Origin: Tropicibacter alexandrii
GTDB taxonomy: Bacteria; Pseudomonadota; Alphaproteobacteria; Rhodobacterales; Rhodobacteraceae
DNA length: 64,000 bases
Direction: 5' to 3'
Assembly (NCBI RefSeq): GCF_003667315.2
Contig: NZ_RCTZ02000016.1
Location: forward strand, 1-64,000
The notes under the pieces were generated by a model. That model was not told the DNA's origin, searched no databases, and saw only the letters and a program-made list of their open reading frames with translations. Each line of letters begins with the position of its first letter. The stretch's first letter is position 1. Both the position numbers and the translations under genes were made by a program. Positions 46,386 through 53,520 of the stretch are shown piece after piece.

Positions 46386-46439
46386 GACGTCCCCCTGAGA
46401 AAAAACCTGAGCCAAGTCTGACCCGCCCGGCCCCTTGCG

Positions 46440-48800
46440 TCAAACCCCTTCGAGCATCGCGTCCACCGCCTCTCGATAGGCGCGGATCTCGGCAGAGACG
46501 GTGACGACCGGGGCGGCGGCGGGGGCGTTGCGGATCGTCGGAGCCGCGCCGCTGCCGCGCATCTTGCGGTCGGACCACGCCACCAGATCACCAATCGTCT
46601 TGCCCCGCAGGAAGGGGTTGGCGTTGACGACGCCCGATCCCATCACCTCCAGCACGGTGGCGGACCGGCTGGCCGACAGCGCCTTGGCCGCGCCACCGGC
46701 ACCAAGGAAATGGCACAGATACAGGTTGCCCGGCGTGATCTCGTGCCCGCGCGCGCGCAGATAGGCCTCGCCCTCGCGCGCGAGGTTGCGCACCATCTCG
46801 CGGCTCAGCGCCGGGTCGAAGCGCAGGTTCAGCTGTTCGGCCCGGCTCATCGAATTGGCCAGATCGGGGCGGTAATCGCGCATCATCCGCAACCATGTGC
46901 TTTCGATGAACTGGCCCAGACCCGTGGCGCTGGACAGCGGGTTCTTGGCGCGCGCATTGCCCGCGCTTTCGACCTTGATGATCTGGTTGACCAGCGCCTC
47001 GACCGCCTGAGAGCCCGGCTGCCCGCCTGCGGACACGACCTGCTGGCGCTGATAGGTCAGCGGATCGACCGGCTTGTCATTGACGCGCACTTCGAAATGC
47101 AGGTGCGGCCCGGTGGACCGCCCGGTGGTGCCGACATAGCCCACCACCTCGCCCGCCGCGACGCGGGTGCCCTTCTGACCCTTGTCGCCAAAGCGGCTGA
47201 GATGGGCGTAGCGGGTCTGCACACCGCCGCCATGGTCGATATAGATGACATTGCCATAGCCCCCCGCAGGCCCGGCATAGCTGACCGTCCCCCCGGCGGC
47301 AGCCATGACCGGCGTGCCGGTGGGCGCGGCCCAATCGACGCCGTTGTGATTGCGCACCTGCTTCAGGATAGGATGGTGGCGCGGTCCAAAGCCCGAGGTC
47401 TTGACCCCCTTCACCGGCACGACGAAACCATGGCCCAGCTGCCCGCCGCCACCGCCCGGCCCCGGTGCCTTTTCGAAGTCGAAGCAGGCGAAATCCGGGC
47501 TGTCGGGCGCGACCGGCGTGACATAGCAGATCATCTCCCCGGACGGCCCGGTCAAGGCGAGATAGGCGATCTGCCCGGCCCCGGTGCCTTCGTATCCCGG
47601 CTCGGACGCGAACAGCACCGTCAGCTTGTCGCCCGCGCTGGCAAAGCGGTCGAGGTCGAAGCGCTGCGACATCAAAACGATGATCTCGCCCACCATGCGG
47701 GACGACAGGCCATTGCGCAAAGCCGTGCTGTAAAGCGCATCGATCAGGCGCACATCCTGTTTCGCCGCGCCTGCGCTGCGCAGGGTGCCGGTCATTTCCA
47801 GCAGGTCGTCCTGCAACCACGGGTCCGCCGACTGGGCCACACGACCCGGACCGACTTGCGCAACCGACCCGAGATACCCGTCCGGCCCGTAGACCGACAT
47901 CTGCAACAGCTTCGGCCCGTCCAGATCCGGCGCGTGACGGACCGCGACGACGCTGCCCGGGGGCAGGTCGTCAGGCAGCGACAGCTCGGCATTGGTGGCG
48001 GCGGCCAGCGTCTCGGACACCGCTTCGGAAAAGCCGCTGGAGACCAGCACCGAGGACAGCTTGCGCGCATGGTTGACAGCCGTCACCACGTCATCGAACA
48101 AGGGTTGGCGCTGGTTGTCGCGCAGGGCGAGCACCGTTGTCGTCGTATTCTGGATGCGGGTCTCGACATAGACCGCCTGACCGTCCTGATCGCCATGCGG
48201 GCCGTCCCCGTCCGAGGCGATGAAATCACCCCAACTGCTTTCCTCGTCCACGGCGATAAGGTTGCCCGCCTCGACCGGCCCCTGCGCCGCAGCCGCCGTC
48301 AGTTCTGCGTTCGGCGCGGCGGCGCTGCGCTGCGCCTGAAACAGGGCGAAATCCTCTCGGCTGGAGGGCAGCACCAGATCGACGCGCTGTTCGGCGGCCA
48401 GCAGGTCCTCGGTCAGGAGGGCAAAGCGGTCCGACGCCGGGACCCCGAACCGGTCGGGCAGGAACCCCTCGGGGCCGGGCACGGCCTTGAGCGCGGGGGC
48501 ATCGCGGTCGGCAAGGCGCAGGATCATCGGGTCGGTCTGAAGATCGACGGATTGCACCGGTGGCGCGCGCGAAGGGGCCTCGTCCGGGGCGACCTCGGTC
48601 TGGACCATGACGAAATCGTCGAGCCCCGCGTCCTGCTGCCCCCCGGAGCCGCGCAAGGCGGCCCAGCCCAGCCCGACGGCCATCAGCCCGCCCACGACGA
48701 GGATCGCACCTGCGATGGTCCGCACCAACCGCTTCTTGCGCTGGCGCTGACGGGCCCGCAGACCGCTGGACCGAAAGGCCGGATCAACCTCGATTGGCAT
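46440..48800 (-). CDS. Membrane-anchored M23 endopeptidase fused to a lytic transglycosylase domain
   Basis: 786 aa. A basic cytoplasmic start and a TM anchor at about 28-48 (TIAGAILVVGGLMAVGLGWAAL). LysM-free periplasmic stem to about 455. M23 domain at about 465-585 with zinc/catalytic residues H485xxxD489 (NHNGVDW), H533 (YAHLS) and H566xH568 (GPHLHFE). SLT-type domain at about 600-745, with catalytic Glu E611 in KVESAGNARAKNP and ATGLGQFIESTW. One protein thus carries peptide-bond and glycan-strand cleaving domains for peptidoglycan. In a T6SS island it is well placed to open the wall for TssM/TssJ and the tube. It is 33 bp downstream of the caspase-like gene, same strand. Confidence 0.85.
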   Translation of the reverse strand: MPIEVDPAFRSSGLRARQRQRKKRLVRTIAGAILVVGGLMAVGLGWAALRGSGGQQDAGLDDFVMVQTEVAPDEAPSRAPPVQSVDLQTDPMILRLADRDAPALKAVPGPEGFLPDRFGVPASDRFALLTEDLLAAEQRVDLVLPSSREDFALFQAQRSAAAPNAELTAAAAQGPVEAGNLIAVDEESSWGDFIASDGDGPHGDQDGQAVYVETRIQNTTTTVLALRDNQRQPLFDDVVTAVNHARKLSSVLVSSGFSEAVSETLAAATNAELSLPDDLPPGSVVAVRHAPDLDGPKLLQMSVYGPDGYLGSVAQVGPGRVAQSADPWLQDDLLEMTGTLRSAGAAKQDVRLIDALYSTALRNGLSSRMVGEIIVLMSQRFDLDRFASAGDKLTVLFASEPGYEGTGAGQIAYLALTGPSGEMICYVTPVAPDSPDFACFDFEKAPGPGGGGGQLGHGFVVPVKGVKTSGFGPRHHPILKQVRNHNGVDWAAPTGTPVMAAAGGTVSYAGPAGGYGNVIYIDHGGGVQTRYAHLSRFGDKGQKGTRVAAGEVVGYVGTTGRSTGPHLHFEVRVNDKPVDPLTYQRQQVVSAGGQPGSQAVEALVNQIIKVESAGNARAKNPLSSATGLGQFIESTWLRMMRDYRPDLANSMSRAEQLNLRFDPALSREMVRNLAREGEAYLRARGHEITPGNLYLCHFLGAGGAAKALSASRSATVLEVMGSGVVNANPFLRGKTIGDLVAWSDRKMRGSGAAPTIRNAPAAAPVVTVSAEIRAYREAVDAMLEGV

Positions 48801-48833
48801 CTGCGTCGCCTGTCCGGTTCGTCGCAGTCATGT

Positions 48834-50261
48834 TCAGAAATTTCCGACCATGGCCCCCCCGGTCGCAATACCACCACTGCGCGGAGTGGGCGTAGGGGTC
48901 GGCGCCGCTCTGGGTGTCGGGGCTGGTGCAGGGGCGGGCTGGGTGCGACGCACCGGCGCCGCTGCCGATCTTGACGGCTGTCGGTTGACCGCTGGGCGCG
49001 GGGCGGCCACCGGGGTCGGACATTCCACCGTGTCGTTGCGCACGATGTCGCGGAACAGGGCGATCGTCGCATCCAGAACCGAGGGCGCATCCTGCCCGAG
49101 TTCCGTGTAATACTCACGAACCGAGCGTTGCGAACCCGGGCCCCAATCGCCGTCGATGCTCATGCGATAGCAGTTCATCGCCTTCAACTCGCGCTGCAAG
49201 GCGACCTTCAGCGCCTCCTCAGGTGGGTCGAAGGCCCCGCTGTCCAGCAGGCTGACGAAAAGCTCGCGGTTCTGGTCGCGCAGCGCCTTTCGCGCGGCGA
49301 GGTTGTCATAGGCGATGTTGATCGGGTCGCCATCCGCGTCGGCCGGGGCGCTTTCGGGTTCGGGGGCATAGGCGACCTCGGTCACGCCGCCGATCAACCC
49401 GACGATGATCGACGGTGCGGGCAGGTCTTGTGACAGCGGCAGGGCGGCCAGCTGGCTTTGCGGCGGGGCGGCAAAGACGACGAAATCCTCGGCGCGGGAA
49501 GGGGTCGGGCTCGGCGCGGGACGGGCAAAGCCCGCCGGGACAAGCTGTTCGTCCTGCGCGGCGGTATCGATGATCGGCACCAGCGATACGATGTCATCGG
49601 CCACCCGCGCCACCGGGTCTGGCTCGATGATGATCCAGTCCTCCTGCACGCGGCCGGGCAGTTCGAACAGGTCGCGGGCCGTGCCACCCTGCCAGATCCC
49701 GGCCATCAGCGTCGACAGCCCGCCCGACAGGTCGGGCCGCGCGGCCAGCCGCTGCATCCGGTCCGACAGGCGCATCCCGTCGGCGGGACAGGCGCGGCCG
49801 GGTCCGGCACTGGCAAGCACCTGCAACGCCATGCCGCGCGGCACCTGCGGTGTCGCAAAACCGTTGGCGCCCGGACCCGTGCAGTTCTCGACCAGCAGCG
49901 CGACGCGCCGGGTATCCCCGATGGACAGGGCCGCCAGCACGTCGCTGAACCGCAGGTCATCGCCCCCGTCAAAGCGCATCCCGTCGCCGTTCAGCGCCCC
50001 GGCATAATAGATCAGCGCATTCTCGACCCGCCCAAGCGCGGCAATCGCGCGCTCCACCTCGGGGCGGGTGCCGTCGCGCAGCGTCAGGATGCCGTCGAGA
50101 CCACCGCGATCCAGCATCTGCGTCGCGTGGAACGCATCCCCGAATCCCGTGCCGCCCGACTGGCCGATCACCAGCGCATGCCATCGGTCCTGCGCGGCCG
50201 CCGGCACCGGCAGAATGCCGGACATGGTCATCAAGAGCAGGGCAACGAGCAGGTGTTTCAT
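48834..50261 (-). CDS. Secreted caspase-like protein lacking the catalytic His
   Basis: 475 aa with signal peptide MKHLLVALLLMTMSGILPVPAAA. Residues 26-200 follow the caspase/peptidase C14 plan: HALVIGQSGGTGFGDAFHAT start, IYYAGALNGDG (85-94) where metacaspases have YSGHG, and LLVENCTGPG (C127) where they have the DxCxSG Cys. The His is replaced by Ala (about 89), so protease activity is doubtful. Residues about 350-395 resemble a peptidoglycan-binding domain (ELKAMNCYRMSIDGDWGPGSQRSVREYY). The C-terminal 65 residues are Pro/Ala/Thr-rich. Upstream of the M23/SLT gene, likely co-transcribed. Confidence 0.75.
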   Translation of the reverse strand: MKHLLVALLLMTMSGILPVPAAAQDRWHALVIGQSGGTGFGDAFHATQMLDRGGLDGILTLRDGTRPEVERAIAALGRVENALIYYAGALNGDGMRFDGGDDLRFSDVLAALSIGDTRRVALLVENCTGPGANGFATPQVPRGMALQVLASAGPGRACPADGMRLSDRMQRLAARPDLSGGLSTLMAGIWQGGTARDLFELPGRVQEDWIIIEPDPVARVADDIVSLVPIIDTAAQDEQLVPAGFARPAPSPTPSRAEDFVVFAAPPQSQLAALPLSQDLPAPSIIVGLIGGVTEVAYAPEPESAPADADGDPINIAYDNLAARKALRDQNRELFVSLLDSGAFDPPEEALKVALQRELKAMNCYRMSIDGDWGPGSQRSVREYYTELGQDAPSVLDATIALFRDIVRNDTVECPTPVAAPRPAVNRQPSRSAAAPVRRTQPAPAPAPTPRAAPTPTPTPRSGGIATGGAMVGNF

Positions 50262-50362
50262 GGCAAGAGCGTATGAACTTCGACAAACCGACAGGTCGAG
50301 TATAGCCGCTTCGGCTCAAATAACGAGTCCCTTCCTGCCGCACCCCTACCGTAAAACGTGTG

Positions 50363-50767
50363 TCAAGGCGGGTTGATGAACAAGGTCCACCGTTCGCTGC
50401 GCAGCGTGTCGACTTCGTGGAAGCGGGCCTCGATATAGCCGCGCAGCAGGCAATCGGTCTCGCCACGGATGTCGAAGCGGTCCGGCGCCACGCACATCGG
50501 GGTCGCACCGCTGAGGATCACCTTGCCAAAGACGTCTTGCGCAAAGACGTAGACATAGCGCGCGTCGAGCGCCTCCTTGATGACGTTGGAGCATTGGTTC
50601 GGACCCACCGTCCACCAGCCCGAACTGACAAATCCGTCATACTGGTAGCGCCCGATCGCAAGGTTCAGCACGTCGAGCGTGCGGTTGCAGACCGAGAACT
50701 GCGCCGCCGCCGCACCGGGCCAAGCCAGCAAAAGCACAAGGCCCAGCACCGGGATTCGTCGGCACAT
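50363..50767 (-). CDS. DUF1036 secreted protein
   Basis: 134 aa from the ATG at 50767, which opens the signal peptide MCRRIPVLGLVLLLAWPGAAAA. The mature part FSVCNRTLDVLNLAIGRYQYDGFVSSGWWTVGPNQCSNVI is typical of DUF1036, with Cys pairs likely forming disulfides. Function unknown. It lies 101 bp upstream of the caspase-like gene on the same strand and diverges from the next gene; the longer frame to 51121 overlaps that gene and is rejected. Confidence 0.8.
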   Translation of the reverse strand: MCRRIPVLGLVLLLAWPGAAAAQFSVCNRTLDVLNLAIGRYQYDGFVSSGWWTVGPNQCSNVIKEALDARYVYVFAQDVFGKVILSGATPMCVAPDRFDIRGETDCLLRGYIEARFHEVDTLRSERWTLFINPP

Positions 50768-50890
50768 CGCCGAATGAAACCGTAAACAAAGGGTAAACAA
50801 GTGGTATTGGGGTGCCATATCGGCCACAATTTGCCTAACGAAGCGGGTCGGCCTCAATTTCGACACATTCTTCACCGGTTTTACTGTACC

Positions 50891-51397
50891 ATGCAACCTA
50901 TGTTCAAAATGTTCGCAACTTCGTTTGGTCTCATCGCTCTTTCCGCAATTGCCGGTGTCGCCCTGTTTTCCAGCCATGAGGCGCTTGCCTCGGGCAATCG
51001 TCTGTCGGATGTTCTGGCGCAGGACTCCGGCAAGGCCCGGTTGGCCTCTGCCGCACCCGGCCTGACCTACACGACACCGGAAACCGCGCAGGTTCTGCGT
51101 CAGCCCACCCTGTCGACCCAAGGCCTGCCGGCCTCGCCGCTCGCGCCGCGACAGGCGTTGCGACCGGTGGCGCGGCCCGGTGGCTGGGCCGTCCTTCAGG
51201 ATGGCGCAACGGCCGCCCCGGTCGACATCGTGTCGTCCAATGCCCAGCCGGTCTATCGCGTCTACACCCCCGCGCCGCAGCCACGGACGCCGAAACCCGT
51301 CGCCACGTCAAAGCGTTACCGCGCCGTTCAGGACGCGGCGCCCCGGCGTCCCGGCGGGTATTTCAGACCCGAATACATGATCGGTGTCTTTCAATAG
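50891..51397 (+). CDS. Small secreted or anchored protein, function unknown
   Basis: 168 aa from the ATG at 50891 (a second Met three codons later is possible). Hydrophobic start FGLIALSAIAGVALFSSHEALA is a signal peptide or anchor; the rest is low-complexity Pro/Ala/Thr (VYTPAPQPRTPKPVATSK). No domain recognised. The upstream extension of the frame to 50801 overlaps the divergent gene's 5' region. It is followed by a strong terminator. Confidence 0.55.
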   Translation: MQPMFKMFATSFGLIALSAIAGVALFSSHEALASGNRLSDVLAQDSGKARLASAAPGLTYTTPETAQVLRQPTLSTQGLPASPLAPRQALRPVARPGGWAVLQDGATAAPVDIVSSNAQPVYRVYTPAPQPRTPKPVATSKRYRAVQDAAPRRPGGYFRPEYMIGVFQ

Positions 51398-51421
51398 ATC
51401 AGGCCCGTCCATTTGCCCCGA

Positions 51422-51449
51422 AGCCCGCGCACGACGCGGGCTTTTTTTA
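51422..51449 (+). terminator. Rho-independent terminator
   Basis: AGCCCGCG, loop CACGA, CGCGGGCT, then a run of seven T. Perfect 8-bp stem, 24 bp after the stop of the small secreted protein gene. It isolates the following gene set transcriptionally. Confidence 0.85.
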
Positions 51450-51481
51450 TTGACAGCGCAATGCTGATGCCTGCCTATATT
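51450..51481 (+). promoter_or_regulatory. Possible promoter for the 148-aa protein and ExbB/ExbD/TonB-like module
   Basis: Consensus TTGACA directly after the terminator and TATATT 20 bp downstream, in a locally AT-rich stretch, 39 bp before the next start codon. Spacing is longer than the ideal 17 bp. Terminator plus promoter make 51521-55265 a likely separate operon. Confidence 0.45.
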
Positions 51482-51520
51482 GTAAATAGCGATATTGGAA
51501 TAACAGTATTTGGGGACGAC

Positions 51521-51967
51521 ATGTCAGGTAAAAGGGTTATTCAGGCTATTGCCGCGGCCAGCCTGCTGCTTGGGTTCGGGTGGCACGGCGCTGCCGCGCA
51601 GACCGGGACGGAACAGGCCTTCACCCTCGAACTGAACGCCGCGACAGAGGCCAATGTCGGCAGTTGCCGCCTGACCTACGTGGCCGAGAACGACTCCGAC
51701 ATCCCGCTGGAACGCACGGAATACGAGGTCGCGATCTTCGACGACAAGGGCGTCGTGTCACGCATCCTCGTGCTGAAATTCGGGGCGTTGGTCGAAGGCA
51801 AGACCAAGATCCTGCAATTCGACCTGTCCGGCACATCCTGTGACTCGATTTCGCGCATCGTCGTCAACGATTCAGCGGCCTGCCTGACCCGCGATGGCGG
51901 CGAGTCCGATTTCTGCATGTCCGGGATCAAACCCAGTTCGCGGACCCCGATCGACTTCGGTATCTGA
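51521..51967 (+). CDS. Secreted beta-rich protein, first gene of the ExbBD/TonB-like operon
   Basis: 148 aa. Signal peptide MSGKRVIQAIAAASLLLGFGWHGAAA, start at 51521 with GGGGAC upstream. The mature part is beta-rich with four Cys (GSCRLTYVAENDSD; GTSCDSISRIVVNDSAACLT; DFCMSG), suggesting two disulfides. Pattern LTYVAENDSDIPLERTEYEVAIFDDKG resembles an Ig-like fold. Not recognised further. 48 bp before the exbB-like gene; probably the periplasmic partner of that module. Confidence 0.6.
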   Translation: MSGKRVIQAIAAASLLLGFGWHGAAAQTGTEQAFTLELNAATEANVGSCRLTYVAENDSDIPLERTEYEVAIFDDKGVVSRILVLKFGALVEGKTKILQFDLSGTSCDSISRIVVNDSAACLTRDGGESDFCMSGIKPSSRTPIDFGI

Positions 51968-52015
51968 GTTTTCGTCACACGGGCCCCGGCCACGCAATCC
52001 CAGTAGAGGTACTGT

Positions 52016-52660
52016 ATGGACTTCTTTCAGCCGGACGCGTTCGACCTGCCGACGCTGATCGTCTTTGGCGCGCTGGCGATCCTGTCGGTGCTGGCCATCA
52101 CGGTCGCGCTGTTCAAATGGGTCCAGTTCATCCGCCTCGGCGTCGGACGCCGCCGCAAGGCCGAGCAGATCCTCGACAGCTGGCTGTCGGGCCGCGCCGA
52201 AGAGGCGGTGCGCCTCGCCTCGCAACGCAAATCCGTGCTGGCGCGCATCCTTCAGGCGGTGTTTTCCGGCGTGCAGGCCAAGCCCAACGACACCACCTAT
52301 GCCGAGGAACTCGGACGTCAGACCGCGATCATCGAGCTGGCCACCATGACGGAACGGATGCGCGTGCTGGAAATGATCGTGCAATCGGCGCCGATGCTGG
52401 GCCTTCTGGGCACGGTGATCGGAATGATCGACGCCTTCTCGGCGCTGTCCATGGCCGAGGGCGCGGTCGATCCGACCATGCTGGCGGGTGGCATCTGGGT
52501 GGCGCTGTCCACCACCGCCGTGGGGCTGGCCATCGCGCTGGTGACCTTCTTCATCGCCAACTGGTTCGAGGCCAAGATCGACCGCGAGCGCAACCTGATC
52601 GAAACCGTCATCTCGGCTGCGATCCACGGTCGTCTGGACCCGTCCGCCGGCCTGCGCTGA
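52016..52660 (+). CDS. exbB: MotA/TolQ/ExbB family proton channel subunit
   Basis: 214 aa. N-terminal TM (about 12-36), cytoplasmic loop, then the signature SAPMLGLLGTVIGMIDAFSAL and a third TM with LSTTAVGLAIALVTFFIANWF, bearing the conserved channel Thr. It forms the pentameric proton channel with an ExbD-type pair. Immediate neighbours are two ExbD-like genes and a TonB-like gene, so it belongs to a TonB/Tol-type energised system, here inside a T6SS island. Not a flagellar MotA (too short, wrong context). Confidence 0.9.
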   Translation: MDFFQPDAFDLPTLIVFGALAILSVLAITVALFKWVQFIRLGVGRRRKAEQILDSWLSGRAEEAVRLASQRKSVLARILQAVFSGVQAKPNDTTYAEELGRQTAIIELATMTERMRVLEMIVQSAPMLGLLGTVIGMIDAFSALSMAEGAVDPTMLAGGIWVALSTTAVGLAIALVTFFIANWFEAKIDRERNLIETVISAAIHGRLDPSAGLR

Positions 52661-52673
52661 GCGGAGCGCGGCC

Positions 52674-53117
52674 ATGGCGACCTCGCGCATCCTTCTGCCC
52701 GAACGGCCCCGGCGCTACCGCTTTGCGATGACGCCGCTGGCGGATGCGATGTTCCAGCTGCTGATCTTCTTCATGCTGTCCTCCAGCCTGACGCCCTATT
52801 CGATGATCACCCTGCAAACCGCCGAGGCCCCGCCCGAGCCGGGCAATGCAGGTGCCCCCGCCCCGGCTGCCCCCGCGCCGGACACCGGCGAGACGGCGAT
52901 CTGGGCGCTGGAAAACGGGCGCGTGCTGGTGGGTGGCCAAAGCTTCGATTTCGACGCGCTGGACGGGCTGGCGGCGGCACTCGGCGCGTCCGGTGTTCCA
53001 CAGGACGTGCTGCTGCTGGTGCGCGACAGCGCGCAGGTGCAGGATGTGACCACCGTTCTGGAACGGCTGCGCGCCGCCAATGTCGGCGCGGTGCGCGTCG
53101 CGCAGGGGGCGTACTGA
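52674..53117 (+). CDS. exbD: ExbD/TolR family protein 1 (with intramembrane Asp)
   Basis: 147 aa. One TM near 21-42: MTPLADAMFQLLIFFMLSSSL, with D24 at the position of the proton-carrying Asp of ExbD/TolR. A Pro/Ala linker follows, then a periplasmic domain (VLVGGQSFDFDALDGLAAAL; VLLLVRDSAQVQDVTTVLERLRAAN) with the ExbD fold pattern. 13 bp after exbB and 1 bp before the second ExbD. Confidence 0.88.
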   Translation: MATSRILLPERPRRYRFAMTPLADAMFQLLIFFMLSSSLTPYSMITLQTAEAPPEPGNAGAPAPAAPAPDTGETAIWALENGRVLVGGQSFDFDALDGLAAALGASGVPQDVLLLVRDSAQVQDVTTVLERLRAANVGAVRVAQGAY

Positions 53118-53118
53118 C

Positions 53119-53520
53119 ATGGCCCGCCGCGCGCTCTTGCCCCCCCGGCCCACGCGGCAACCGCCCGACACGTCGCTTGCCATCGTCAATATCGTGCTGT
53201 TGCTGATCTTCTTCTTTCTCGCCACCGGCTCGATGACGGCGACGCCGCAACATACGCTGGCCCTGTCGCAGACCGCCGACCTGCCGATCGAACAATTGCC
53301 CAAGCCGATCCTGATCGTCGAGGAAGGCGATGTGATCAGCATCGATGGCGAACCGGTGGCACCGGAATTGCTTGGCAGCGCGGTTCAGGATATGACGGTC
53401 TTGCACGTTCTGAGTGATCGCGAAGCGCGGGCCGGGATCCTGTTGGACCTGTTGGCCAGACCCGAGCTGAGCACGCTGGAGGTGCGGCTTGTCACCATCC
53501 ACCGGAGCGGCGAGGAATGA
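53119..53520 (+). CDS. ExbD/TolR family protein 2 (intramembrane Asp replaced)
   Basis: 133 aa. TM TSLAIVNIVLLLIFFFLATGS; where ExbD-1 has D24 this one has N24, so the proton-carrying residue seems lost, the nearest acid being D17 at the membrane edge. The periplasmic part (EEGDVISIDGEPV; VLHVLSDREARAGILLDLLARPELSTLEVRLVTI) keeps the ExbD pattern. A structural partner in an asymmetric ExbD dimer is plausible. The start at 53119 (MARRALLPPR) is 1 bp after ExbD-1; it overlaps the TonB-like gene by 4 bp. Confidence 0.85.
   Translation: MARRALLPPRPTRQPPDTSLAIVNIVLLLIFFFLATGSMTATPQHTLALSQTADLPIEQLPKPILIVEEGDVISIDGEPVAPELLGSAVQDMTVLHVLSDREARAGILLDLLARPELSTLEVRLVTIHRSGEE

Noticed and set aside
50801-51121. 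Overlapping long frames on both strands (50801-51397 plus and 50363-51121 minus)
   Set aside because: Both extend past signal-peptide starts; the trimmed genes at 50891 and 50767 do not overlap and have sensible N-termini.
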